In this document: piece by piece, positions 1 to 8,292 of the stretch
How the letters are laid out: every line of letters begins with the position of its first letter
Numbering within the stretch: the stretch's first letter is position 1
From: CAWDVR01 sp044869805
GTDB lineage: Bacteria > Acidobacteriota > Thermoanaerobaculia > Multivoradales > SZUA-115
Reading direction: 5' to 3'
Assembly: GCA_044869805.1 (NCBI GenBank)
Contig: JBIOXV010000180.1
Location: 24,355 to 88,354 of the forward strand
Length of the DNA: 64,000 nucleotides
Notes under the pieces: generated by a model
Database searches by the model: none
The model's input: the letters and a program-made list of their open reading frames with translations, nothing else
Told to the model about the DNA's origin: nothing
Made by a program: the position numbers and the translations under genes

Positions 1-312
1 CTCTCGTTCGGGGTCGGCCACCTGCCACCCAGGATCGTGCTCGGCACCTGGTTGGTGGAGGCCGTGGGGCTCTCGGCGCTGCTGCTCTTGATCCAGGGCC
101 GCATGGCCACCTGGTGGCTCGACGGCCTGATGGCGGGCTGGGTGGCGTGGGTGTTCCGCGGCCCGCTGCTGGTCTTGACCGCCACCGGCGCCGCCCGCCT
201 CGACCCGGCGCCCTTCTGGGCCATGGCCTGGCGCTGGCTCCTGCTCTACAGCCTGTGCGGCCTGCTCGCCGCGGCCGTGGCGCGAGGGGGCAAGCTGGAG
301 CGCGGGCGTTGA
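1..312 (+). CDS. C-terminal part of an unidentified membrane protein
   Basis: The reading frame is open to the left edge, so the 5' end lies outside the window. The visible 103 codons are rich in Leu, Ala and Trp and include about two or three hydrophobic segments, so it is probably an integral inner-membrane protein. No family motif is recognised. Its TGA stop overlaps the TTG start of the polyketide synthase gene as TTGA, which implies translational coupling and a role in the same lipid pathway. That role is inferred from position only. Confidence 0.5.
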   Translation, partial: LSFGVGHLPPRIVLGTWLVEAVGLSALLLLIQGRMATWWLDGLMAGWVAWVFRGPLLVLTATGAARLDPAPFWAMAWRWLLLYSLCGLLAAAVARGGKLERGR

Positions 313-1373
313 GGATCGCCGCCGTGGGGAAGGCCTTTCCCCCGCACTTCTACGACCAGCAGCAGCTCCTGGACGCCCTCAAGCAGCACTGGGCCGATCG
401 CCACTACAACCTGGCCCGCCTCGAGAGCCTGCACAAGAACGTGCTGGTCGGCGGCCGGCACCTGGCGCTGCCGATCGAGGACTACGACCGCCTGGCGACC
501 TTCGGCGACGCCAACGATGCCTGGATCCGCGTCGCCCAGGAGGTGGGCGAGGCGGCGGTACGCGACGGGCTGGCCACGGCCGGCCTCTCGACCGACGACG
601 TGGCGGCGATCTTCTTCGTCACCGTCACCGGCGTCGCCACGCCCTCGATCGACGCCCGGCTGATGAACCGTCTGGGCTTGAGGCCGGACGTGAAGCGCAA
701 CCCGATCTTCGGCCTCGGCTGCGTGGCCGGGGCGGCGGGGATCGCCCGCGCCGCCGACTACGTGAAGGCCTACCCCGACCAGGTGGCGGTGCTGCTGTCG
801 GTCGAGCTCTGTTCGCTCACCTTGCAGCGCGAAGACCTCTCGATCCCCAACCTCATCGCCTCGGGCCTGTTCGGCGACGGCGCCGCCGCCGTGGTGGTGA
901 CCGGCGCCGAGCGCTCTCCGCCGCCGGGCGCGCCGGGCGGCCCGCGGGTGGTGGCCACGCGCTCGATCTTCTACCCCGACTCCGAGCGCGTCATGGGCTG
1001 GGACATCTCGGAGCGCGGCTTCAAGATCGTGCTCGACTCGAGCGTGCCCGACGTGGCGCGCGACTTCCTGCGCGCCGACGTCGACGCCTTCCTCGCCGAT
1101 CAGGGTCTCGGCCGCGCGGACATCGCCTCGTGGGTGGCCCATCCCGGCGGGCCCAAGGTGCTGGAGGCCATGGCCGAGGCCCTGGAGCTTCCCGCCGGGG
1201 CGCTCGACGTGACCTGGCGCAGCCTGCGCGAGGTGGGCAACCTCTCCTCGACCTCGGTGCTGCTGGTGCTCAAGGACACGCTGGAGCAGCACCGCCCGCC
1301 CCCCGGCAGTCTCGGCCTGCTGATGGCCATGGGCCCGGGCTTCTGCTCGGAGCTGGTGTTGTTGGAGTGGTAA
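309..1373 (+). CDS. Type III polyketide synthase (chalcone/alkylresorcinol synthase family)
   Basis: The 354-residue protein probably condenses an acyl starter with malonyl units to give an aromatic alkylresorcinol or alkylpyrone. The thiolase-fold triad is visible: Cys138 in a GLGCVAGAAG motif, His278 in a WVAHPGGPK motif and Asn311 in GNLSS. The LFGDGAAA loop typical of the family is also present. The TTG at 309 is chosen because the protein then begins MRIAAVGKAFPP, as homologues do, and because it overlaps the preceding stop; longer in-frame starts would add unrelated sequence. The downstream methyltransferase and flavoprotein match the SrsABC-type layout known from Streptomyces. The starter acyl group may come from the adjacent ligase and carrier protein; this is inferred. 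Confidence 0.88.
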   Translation: MRIAAVGKAFPPHFYDQQQLLDALKQHWADRHYNLARLESLHKNVLVGGRHLALPIEDYDRLATFGDANDAWIRVAQEVGEAAVRDGLATAGLSTDDVAAIFFVTVTGVATPSIDARLMNRLGLRPDVKRNPIFGLGCVAGAAGIARAADYVKAYPDQVAVLLSVELCSLTLQREDLSIPNLIASGLFGDGAAAVVVTGAERSPPPGAPGGPRVVATRSIFYPDSERVMGWDISERGFKIVLDSSVPDVARDFLRADVDAFLADQGLGRADIASWVAHPGGPKVLEAMAEALELPAGALDVTWRSLREVGNLSSTSVLLVLKDTLEQHRPPPGSLGLLMAMGPGFCSELVLLEW

Positions 1374-1547
1374 GGGAGGCGCGCCGTAGATGGCGGCGCG
1401 GGTCCTGTCGCCGCACCACCCCACTGCGGTCCTCGCTCGCGGACTCGCTGCGGTCCTCGTGGGGTCCCCGTGCGGCGCCACCCGCGCCGGCAATCGACGC
1501 GCCGGGGGGAAGGAAAAGAGAGAAGAGGGGTTTGTTAGAGTGGCCGC
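1374..1547 (+). repeat. Intergenic repeat-containing spacer
   Basis: No gene is seen in this 174-bp gap inside the lipid operon. The core carries a 12-bp direct repeat, CTGCGGTCCTCG, at about 1424-1435 and 1448-1459. It is bracketed by CCCCAC and GTGGGG, so it could fold into a hairpin. It could attenuate transcription within the operon or be a dispersed intergenic element. Confidence 0.4.
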
Positions 1548-2144
1548 GTGAGTGAGTTGGGTGGGATTTCTAGCAAGACGCTCTACCTGGGGCTGGTGCT
1601 CGCGGTGGTTCTGGAGCGCCTGGTCGAGTTGGTTGTTTCTCGGCGCCATGAGAAGGCGCTGATCGCAAAGGGCGGGAAGGAGGCGGGGGCCGAGCACTTC
1701 CCGCTGATGGTCGTCTTCCACACGCTCTTTTTGATCGCCTGCCCGCTCGAGGTCTTCCTCCTGGACCGGCCGTTCGTGCCGGCGCTCGGGCTGACCATGC
1801 TGGCGCTGCTGGTGGGGGCCATGGCGCTGCGCTACTGGGCGATCGCCACGCTCGGCGAACACTGGACCGCGCGCGTGATCGTGGTGCCTGGGGCGTCGGC
1901 CGTCACCGGCGGGCCCTACCGCTTCGCCCGCCACCCCAACTACCTCGCCGTGGTGGTGGAGATGTTCGCCCTGCCGCTGGTGCACACGGCCTGGACGACG
2001 GCGCTCGTCGCCTCCCTCGGCAACGCCGCCATCCTCTCGCTGCGCATCCGCGCCGAGGAGGCGGCGCTCGCCGGCACCGGCGACTACCAGGCGGCCTTGG
2101 GCGCGCGGCCGCGCTTCCTGCCGGGGCTCGGCGGCCGCGGCTAG
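1548..2144 (+). CDS. Isoprenylcysteine carboxyl methyltransferase (ICMT) family membrane methyltransferase
   Basis: This 198-residue integral membrane protein has the ICMT C-terminal signature GPYRFARHPNYLAVVVE at about residues 121-137, followed by a conserved Glu-rich RIRAEEAAL stretch. ICMT-like enzymes next to type III polyketide synthases (SrsB and relatives) O-methylate alkylresorcinol lipids rather than protein prenylcysteine. That is the likely role here, with S-adenosylmethionine as donor and a membrane-embedded phenolic lipid as acceptor. The start is a GTG at 1548. The gene lies between the synthase and the acyl carrier protein on the same strand. Confidence 0.82.
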   Translation: MSELGGISSKTLYLGLVLAVVLERLVELVVSRRHEKALIAKGGKEAGAEHFPLMVVFHTLFLIACPLEVFLLDRPFVPALGLTMLALLVGAMALRYWAIATLGEHWTARVIVVPGASAVTGGPYRFARHPNYLAVVVEMFALPLVHTAWTTALVASLGNAAILSLRIRAEEAALAGTGDYQAALGARPRFLPGLGGRG

Positions 2145-2164
2145 AGGGAGCGGGGAGCGAGGCG

Positions 2165-2407
2165 ATGGACGAGCGCGACATCCTCGCCGGCGTGGCCGCC
2201 GTCGCCCGCGAGCACCTGGCCTGGAGCGGACCCCTGCTGCCCGAGATGCGGCTGATCGAGGACCTGAACCTCGATTCGATCCGCCTGCTGACGCTCGCCG
2301 TCGAGGTGGAGAACCGCTTCCGCGTCTGCCTGGACGAGATGGACGAGGCGGCGATCGCCACGGTCGGCGACCTGGTAGCGGCGGTGCGGAGGAAGCTTGG
2401 AGGCTGA
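2165..2407 (+). CDS. Acyl carrier protein
   Basis: An 80-residue acidic protein with the phosphopantetheine attachment motif DLNLDSIRLL, so Ser38 is the expected modified residue. The length and four-helix pattern fit a stand-alone carrier protein. A dedicated carrier beside a fatty acyl-AMP ligase suggests that the ligase loads a fatty acid onto it to prime the type III synthase. The ligase start codon lies inside the 3' end of this gene, an 11-bp overlap, so the two are probably translated together. Confidence 0.85.
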   Translation: MDERDILAGVAAVAREHLAWSGPLLPEMRLIEDLNLDSIRLLTLAVEVENRFRVCLDEMDEAAIATVGDLVAAVRRKLGG

Positions 2408-4193
2408 CCCCAAGGCGACGTTGACCGCGTGCCTCGAGTGGGCAGCCAGGCAAGGGCGCGGCGGCCTGCGCTTCGTGGCGCGCGACGAGCGCGCGCGCTT
2501 CCTGCCCTGGTCCGAGGTCCACGATCGCGCACGCGCCGTGGCCGGCGCGCTGCAAGGGCTGGGCATCGAGCGCGGCGAGCGGGTGGCGATCGTCTTTCCC
2601 ACGGCTCCGGAGTTCTTCGATAGCTTCTTCGGCGCCCTGCTGGCCGGCGCGGTGCCGGTGCCGCTCTACCCGCCCGTGCGCCTCGGCCGGCTCGCCGAGT
2701 ACCACCGCCAGACCGCGGCGATGATCGGCGCGGCGGGCGCCCGGCTGGTGCTCGCCGACGGCAGGGTCAAGCGGCTGCTCGGCGAGACCATCGCCGCCGC
2801 CCGCCCGGCGCTCGGCTGCCGGCGGCTCGACGAGCTGCCGGCCGGCGGCTACTCGCGGGTGGAGATCGGTGCGGCCGACCTCGGCCTGGTGCAGTTCTCC
2901 TCCGGCACCACCGTCGACCCCAAGCCCGTGGCCCTCTCCCACCGGGCGCTGATGGCGCAGGCCACGGTGATCGACGGCCTGTGGCCGGACCGCCTGGGGG
3001 AAGTGCCGACGGGGGCCTCCTGGCTGCCGCTCTACCACGACATGGGGCTGATCGGCTGTGTGCTGCCGGCCATGGAGCTGCCTTCCGAGATGACGCTGAT
3101 CGGCCCCGAGGTCTTCGTCAGCCGGCCGGCGATCTGGCTTCGAACTATCAGCCGCTACCGCACGGCGATCTCGCCGGCGCCCAACTTCGCCTACGGCCTC
3201 TGCGCCGCCAAGGTGCGCGACGAGGAGATCGCGGGGATCGACCTCTCCTGCTGGCGCGTGGCGCTCAACGGCGCCGAGGCAGTGGCGCCACCGGTGCTCA
3301 GGGCGTTCATCGAGCGCTTCGCACCCTACGGCTTTCGCGCCGAGGCCCTGACCCCGGTCTACGGCCTCTCCGAGGCGGCGCTCGCCGTGACCTTCTCGGC
3401 CCTCGACCGGCCCTTCTCCAGCCGGCGCTTCGCCCGCGAGCCGCTGGCCCGCGAAGGTCGCGCGGCCGAGGCGGCGGACGGCGTCGAGCTGGTCTCCGTG
3501 GGCCGGCCGCTGCCGGGCTTCGCGCTGCGCGTCGTGGACCAAGGCGGGGAGGACTTGCCCGCGGGCCGCGTCGGGCGGCTGCTGGTCACCGGCCCCTCGC
3601 TGATGGAGGGCTACCTCGGCCGGCCCGAGGCCACGGCCGAGGTGCTCTCCGACGGCTGGCTCGACACCGGCGACCTGGGGTTCCTCGCCGGCGGCGAGCT
3701 GTACTTGACCGGCCGCGCCAAGGACCTGATCGTGCTGCGTGGCAGGAACTACGCGCCGGAGGCGATCGAGCACGCCCTTTCCGGCCTGCCCGGGGCGCGT
3801 GCCGGCTGCGCGGTGGCGGCCTCCTGGCTGCCCGAGGGCGCTGATGGCGAGCGGCTGGCGCTGTTTCTCGAGGCGGCGCGCGGCGCGAGCGCGGCGAGAC
3901 GGGTGGAGCTTGCCGAGGCGGCGCGGCGTGCGGTCCTCGCCTCGACCGGCCTCGCCGCCGACGAGGTGCTGGTGCTCGCGCCGGGCACTCTGCCGCGCAC
4001 CTCCTCCGGCAAGCTCCGCCGCGGCGAAACCCTGCGGCGTCACTTGGCCGGCGAGCTCGCGCCGCCGGCCCCCGTCACTTCCCTGCGCCTGGCCGGGGCG
4101 GTGGCCCGCTCGAGCCTCGCCTACGCGCGCCTGCGCGTGGCCCGGGCCGCCGCCGGGCGACGCTCGCGCGCGCCGGCGCGCGGCGATGCCTGA
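2397..4193 (+). CDS. Fatty acyl-AMP ligase (FAAL-like adenylate-forming enzyme)
   Basis: The 598-residue ANL-superfamily enzyme activates a fatty acid with ATP. Visible motifs are the phosphate loop VQFSSGTTVDPKP (about residues 165-177), the FAAL-typical SWLPLYHDMGLIG segment (about 205-217), PVYGLSEAALAVT and STGWLDTGDLGF-like motifs, and a C-terminal PRTSSGKLRR lysine loop. The YHDMGLIG form points to an acyl-AMP ligase that hands the acyl group to a carrier protein rather than to CoA. The TTG start at 2397 has a GGAGG sequence five bases upstream. It overlaps the carrier protein gene and its own stop overlaps the flavoprotein start. Confidence 0.85.
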   Translation: MEADPKATLTACLEWAARQGRGGLRFVARDERARFLPWSEVHDRARAVAGALQGLGIERGERVAIVFPTAPEFFDSFFGALLAGAVPVPLYPPVRLGRLAEYHRQTAAMIGAAGARLVLADGRVKRLLGETIAAARPALGCRRLDELPAGGYSRVEIGAADLGLVQFSSGTTVDPKPVALSHRALMAQATVIDGLWPDRLGEVPTGASWLPLYHDMGLIGCVLPAMELPSEMTLIGPEVFVSRPAIWLRTISRYRTAISPAPNFAYGLCAAKVRDEEIAGIDLSCWRVALNGAEAVAPPVLRAFIERFAPYGFRAEALTPVYGLSEAALAVTFSALDRPFSSRRFAREPLAREGRAAEAADGVELVSVGRPLPGFALRVVDQGGEDLPAGRVGRLLVTGPSLMEGYLGRPEATAEVLSDGWLDTGDLGFLAGGELYLTGRAKDLIVLRGRNYAPEAIEHALSGLPGARAGCAVAASWLPEGADGERLALFLEAARGASAARRVELAEAARRAVLASTGLAADEVLVLAPGTLPRTSSGKLRRGETLRRHLAGELAPPAPVTSLRLAGAVARSSLAYARLRVARAAAGRRSRAPARGDA

Positions 4194-5340
4194 GGCGGCC
4201 GGCGTGCTGGTGGTGGGCGGCGGGCCGGCGGGCCTCGCCGCCGCCATCGCCGCGCGGCAGGCCGGCCTCGGGCCGGTGCGCCTCCTCGACGGCCGCCGGC
4301 CGCCGATCGACAAGGCTTGTGGCGAGGGCCTGATGCCGGACGGGCTCGAGTGCCTGCGCGCATTGGGCGTCGCCACCGACCGCCTGCGCGCCGCTCCCTT
4401 CCGCGGCATCCGCTACCTGGTCAACGGCGAAGAGGGCGAGGACGGCATCGTGGCCGAGGGGCGCTTTCCGCGCGGCGCCGGCCTCGGGGTGCGGCGCACG
4501 GACCTGCACCAGGCGCTGGTCGCGCGCGCGGAGGAGGCGGGAGTCGAGCTCGAGTGGGACGTCAAGGTCACCGGCCTCGCCGGCGTGGAGCGTGGCGGCG
4601 GCAGCGTCGAGACCGACGGCGGTCTCCACTCGGCGCGCTGGATCGTGGCCGCTGATGGCCTCCACTCTCGGCTGCGGCAATGGGCCGGCCTCGAGCGGCC
4701 GCCGGGCTCCGATCTAGCCGCGCGCCGCTTCGGTGTGCGCCGGCACTTCCGCACCGTGCCCTGGGCCGATGTCGTCGAAGTCTACTGGGTGGACGGCGCC
4801 GAGGCCTACGTCACTCCGGTGGCGGCGGACGAGGTGGGCGTGGCGCTGCTGTGGAGCGGCGGCACGGCGCGCTTCGACGAGCTGCTGGCACGCTTTCCCG
4901 CGCTCGCGGCGCGGCTCGACGGCGTCCCCGTCACCTCCCGCGACCGCGGAGCCGGGCCACTCCTGCAGCGCGTGCGGGGCGTGACCCGCGGCTGCCTGGC
5001 GCTGATCGGGGACGCCTCGGGCTACGTCGACGCGATCACCGGCGAGGGCCTGTCGCTCGCCTTCCACCAGGCGAGCGCCCTAGCCCGGGCCATGGCGGCG
5101 GGCGACCTCGCCGCCTACGAGCGCGCCCACGCCCGAATCGGCCGGCTGCCGAACGGCATCACCCGCCTGGTGCTGGCCATAGAGCGCCGGCCGCGCCTGC
5201 GCCGGCGGGTGATACGAGCCCTGGCCGCGGAGCCGGCGCTCTTCTCCCGCCTCCTCGCCATCCATACCCGGGCCCTGCCGCTGCGGCGCCTGGGCCTGCC
5301 GAACGTCCTGCGCCTGGCATGGCGTTTGGCAGGGCTGTGA
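4186..5340 (+). CDS. FAD-dependent oxidoreductase, geranylgeranyl-reductase/aromatic-hydroxylase family
   Basis: The 384-residue flavoprotein starts with a Rossmann dinucleotide-binding motif, VVGGGPAGLAAAIAA. It has a CGEGLMPDG segment common in geranylgeranyl reductase-like enzymes and a second FAD motif, GDASGYVDAITGEG, near residue 275. In alkylresorcinol clusters the equivalent position is held by SrsC, a flavin hydroxylase that turns the methylated phenol into a quinone. Either hydroxylation or double-bond reduction of the lipid tail is possible here. The ATG at 4186 overlaps the ligase stop by eight bases. Confidence 0.8.
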   Translation: MPEAAGVLVVGGGPAGLAAAIAARQAGLGPVRLLDGRRPPIDKACGEGLMPDGLECLRALGVATDRLRAAPFRGIRYLVNGEEGEDGIVAEGRFPRGAGLGVRRTDLHQALVARAEEAGVELEWDVKVTGLAGVERGGGSVETDGGLHSARWIVAADGLHSRLRQWAGLERPPGSDLAARRFGVRRHFRTVPWADVVEVYWVDGAEAYVTPVAADEVGVALLWSGGTARFDELLARFPALAARLDGVPVTSRDRGAGPLLQRVRGVTRGCLALIGDASGYVDAITGEGLSLAFHQASALARAMAAGDLAAYERAHARIGRLPNGITRLVLAIERRPRLRRRVIRALAAEPALFSRLLAIHTRALPLRRLGLPNVLRLAWRLAGL

Positions 5341-5394
5341 GAGGTGGTGGCCCGGTACAATCCGCGGCCACGCCAGCTCAGCGGAGGTAACGCG

Positions 5395-6012
5395 ATGCGA
5401 TTCTCTCGATCCTCGAAGCGACTTCTCAGGCGTGATTCTCCCAAGCAACTCCTTCCCGGCCTGTTGGCCGCCGCCTTGCTCACGCTTTCGCTCCCCGCCT
5501 CGGCCGCGGAGCGCACCGTCACCCTCGATCCGGAGAAGACCAAGATCTCCTTCTCGCTGGGCGCGGTGATGCACACCGTGCACGGCACGCTGAAGCTCGA
5601 GAGCGGCGAGGTGCGCTTCAACCCGGAGACGGGGGCGGCCTCGGGGCGGGTGGTAGTGAGCGCCAAGAGCGCCAACACCGGCAACAAGGGCCGCGACGCG
5701 GACATGCACGCCAAGGTGCTCGAGAGCGGCAAGTACCCGCAGTTCGTGCTCGAGGTGGCGCGAATCGAAGGACGGCTCGATCCGAGCGGCACCTCGAAGC
5801 TCACCATCAAAGGTAAGCTCGCCATCCACGGTGCCACGCACGAGGTCGCCTGGCCGGCCGAGGTGACGGTCGAGGGCGGCAGCGTGCGGGCCAAGGCGAG
5901 CTTCAAGATCCCCTACGTGGCGTGGGGCATGAAGGACCCGAGCGGCGCCGTGCTGCGCGTCGCCAAAGAAGTGCCGGTGACCGTCGAGGCGGTCGGCAAG
6001 ATCTCGTCCTAG
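5395..6012 (+). CDS. YceI-family periplasmic lipid-binding protein
   Basis: The 205-residue protein has an N-terminal signal peptide ending near ASA-AE (about residue 37), so it is exported. The mature part is a YceI lipocalin-like beta-barrel with the family pattern LDPEKTKISFSLG at the start and the KGKLAIHGATHEV segment. YceI proteins bind polyisoprenoid or other amphiphilic lipids. Between a quinone/phenolic-lipid pathway and an MMPL exporter, it could carry the product across the periplasm; this is inferred from context. Start: ATG at 5395 with GGAGG upstream. A TACAAT -10-like box lies at about 5356, so it may also have its own promoter. Confidence 0.85.
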   Translation: MRFSRSSKRLLRRDSPKQLLPGLLAAALLTLSLPASAAERTVTLDPEKTKISFSLGAVMHTVHGTLKLESGEVRFNPETGAASGRVVVSAKSANTGNKGRDADMHAKVLESGKYPQFVLEVARIEGRLDPSGTSKLTIKGKLAIHGATHEVAWPAEVTVEGGSVRAKASFKIPYVAWGMKDPSGAVLRVAKEVPVTVEAVGKISS

Positions 6013-6039
6013 AGTCCCTCCGCGACCGCCTCCGCCTCC

Positions 6040-8292
6040 ATGCCGACGCGCGCTCTCCGCCTGCTCCGCTGGCTGCTCGGCCACCGCGGGAGCGTGCTCG
6101 CCGTCTTCGCCCTGGCGACCCTCGCCATGGTGCCGGGGGTGCTGCGCCTCGAGACCGACAACTCGCCCGAGGTCTTCTACCTCCAGGGCAGCGAGGCGCT
6201 GGCCAAGTACCGCGCCCTGCGCAGCGAGTTCGGCAGCGACGAGGTGGTGCGCATCGTGGCCGTGGGGCCCGGCCTGTGGAGCGCCGCGGGGCTCGCCTGG
6301 CTGGGCCGGACCGAGGAAGCGGCGAAGGGCCTGCCCGGCATCGAGGCGGTGAGCGGCCTCGCCGGCCGCCACCGCTGGTCGCTCCCCGCCTGGCCGCCCG
6401 CCGACCCGGAGGCCTTCCGCCGCATGGCGCTCGCCGACCCGCTGGACCGCCAGCTCGGCTGGATCGACGCCCGGGGCGAGGCGGCGACGGTGATCACCGT
6501 GCTGGCGCCGGGCGCGCCGCGGCAGACGGCGCAGTCGCTCGCCGCGCTGCGCGAGCTCACGGCGGCGCCGCCGGCCGGCGTCGAGACGCGGCTGGTGGGC
6601 CTGCCGGTGGTGGACGAGGTGCTGGACGGCTCCTCGCGCGAGATCGAGCAGCGCTTCTTCCCTCTCCTCGTGCTCTTCTCGCTGGTGCTCCTGGCCCTGA
6701 CCTTTCGCAGCGCCGCTTGCGTGGCCGCGCCGCTCCTCTTCGTGGCTGCCTGCGAGCTCTTGACTCTGGGGCCGATGGGCTACCTGGGCGTCAAGCTCAA
6801 CCTGGTGCTGGTGGTGCTGCCGCCGCTCGCCTTCGTCATCGGCTTGGCCACGGTGGTGCACGTGCTGATGCGCTACCGCGAGCTCCTGGGCGAGGGATTG
6901 GCACCGGACGACGCCATGGTCGAGACCTACCGCGACAAGGGCTGGGCGGTGTTCTGGACCGGGGTCACCACCCTGGTGGGCTTCGGCTCGCTGGTGACCA
7001 GTACGGTGGGGCCGGTCAAGACGCTGGGTCTGTGGTCGTCGGTGGCGATCGCCGTGCAGACGGTGGCGGCGGTGACCCTCTGCCCGGTGCTGCTCGCCTC
7101 CTGGCTGGGCACGCACTGGAAGGGCTCGCGGCCGATCGAGGCGCTCGCCCGCCGGCTCGGCCGCCGCTGGGCCGAGGGCTCGGCGCGCCGGCGGCTGCCG
7201 TTGTTGGGTGCGACGGCGCTGGTGGCGCTGGTGGCGGCCGCGGGCCTGCCCCGGCTGCGCATCGAGAGCGACGTCCTCACCTACCTGCCGGCCGATCATC
7301 CGGTGCGCGCCTCGATCGCCGATCTGGAAGCGCGGGGCATCGGCCCGGCCGCCGTCGAGCTGGTGCTGTCGCTACCCCAAGGGATCGAGGGCGCGAGCTT
7401 CCGCGCGCCCCACGCGCTGCTGCGGCTCGCCTCGCTCACCGCCTCGCTGCGGCGCGATCCCATGGTGCTGGGCGCGGTCGGCGCCGGCGAGGTGGCCGCG
7501 GCCGCCCGGCAGGCGGCGGGCCTCGCTGCCGGCCCCCTGACCGCTGGGCCACTGACCGGGAGCCTCGGCGCCCTGGCGGCCGAGCGCGCCCTCGACGACG
7601 CCCTCGCCCCCTTCGTGAGCCCGGACGGCAGGAGGGCGCGGCTGACGCTGTTCGTGCCCATCACCGGCTTCGACCGCCTCGACCCGCTGACCCGGAGCGC
7701 TCTCGAGACCGCCCGCCAGGCCTTTCCGCAGGCCGCCGTGGAGGTCACGGGACAGCATCCGCTGCTGCTCGAGACGCAGCGCCAGCTCCTTTCGACCCTC
7801 ACCAGCTCCTTCGCCCTGACGCTGGTCTGCGTAGCGCTGATCCTGCGCTACTTGGTGGGAGACCGCACCCTGGCGATCGCCGCGCTGGTGCCCAACGTGT
7901 GGCCGGTGCTCGGCGTGCTGGGGGCCATGGGCTGGTTCGGGGTACCGCTCGACGTCGCCACCGTGATGGTGGCCGCGGTGGTGCTCGGCCTGGCGGTGGA
8001 CGACACCATCCACACCCTCGGCCACTTCCGCGAGCTGGCGCCCAAGGTCGGGCGCTTCGAGGCGGTGGCCTCGACGCTCCACCACACGGCCGGGGCTTAC
8101 CTGCTCACCGGCGTCATGCTGATCGCCGGCTTCGGGGTCTGCGCGCTGTCGAGCTTCGCGCCCACGGCGCGCTTCGGGCTGCTGTCGGCGGCCGGGATCC
8201 TGCTCGCCGTGATCGGCGACCTCTTCCTGGTGCCGGCGCTGCTGGGCGCGCCGGAAAAGCGCGCGCCCAACCCCGGCCGGAGCGTCGCCTAG
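6040..8292 (+). CDS. MMPL/RND-family lipid exporter
   Basis: The 750-residue inner-membrane protein has two repeated halves, each with one N-terminal helix, a large periplasmic loop and a five-helix MMPL block (about residues 205-370 and 580-740). The extracellular loop after the first helix begins LRLETDNSPEVFY. This is the architecture of hydrophobe/amphiphile exporters such as the hopanoid transporter HpnN. In this operon it is the probable exporter for the polyketide lipid. It starts 27 bp after yceI. Its TAG stop overlaps the stop of the convergent PKD gene by four bases. Confidence 0.85.
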   Translation: MPTRALRLLRWLLGHRGSVLAVFALATLAMVPGVLRLETDNSPEVFYLQGSEALAKYRALRSEFGSDEVVRIVAVGPGLWSAAGLAWLGRTEEAAKGLPGIEAVSGLAGRHRWSLPAWPPADPEAFRRMALADPLDRQLGWIDARGEAATVITVLAPGAPRQTAQSLAALRELTAAPPAGVETRLVGLPVVDEVLDGSSREIEQRFFPLLVLFSLVLLALTFRSAACVAAPLLFVAACELLTLGPMGYLGVKLNLVLVVLPPLAFVIGLATVVHVLMRYRELLGEGLAPDDAMVETYRDKGWAVFWTGVTTLVGFGSLVTSTVGPVKTLGLWSSVAIAVQTVAAVTLCPVLLASWLGTHWKGSRPIEALARRLGRRWAEGSARRRLPLLGATALVALVAAAGLPRLRIESDVLTYLPADHPVRASIADLEARGIGPAAVELVLSLPQGIEGASFRAPHALLRLASLTASLRRDPMVLGAVGAGEVAAAARQAAGLAAGPLTAGPLTGSLGALAAERALDDALAPFVSPDGRRARLTLFVPITGFDRLDPLTRSALETARQAFPQAAVEVTGQHPLLLETQRQLLSTLTSSFALTLVCVALILRYLVGDRTLAIAALVPNVWPVLGVLGAMGWFGVPLDVATVMVAAVVLGLAVDDTIHTLGHFRELAPKVGRFEAVASTLHHTAGAYLLTGVMLIAGFGVCALSSFAPTARFGLLSAAGILLAVIGDLFLVPALLGAPEKRAPNPGRSVA

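Noticed and set aside
246..4409. 1387-codon open frame on the minus strand
   Set aside because: It lies antisense to the polyketide synthase, methyltransferase, carrier protein and ligase genes. Its product is Arg/Ala/Gly-rich with no domain, the usual mirror of GC-rich coding DNA.
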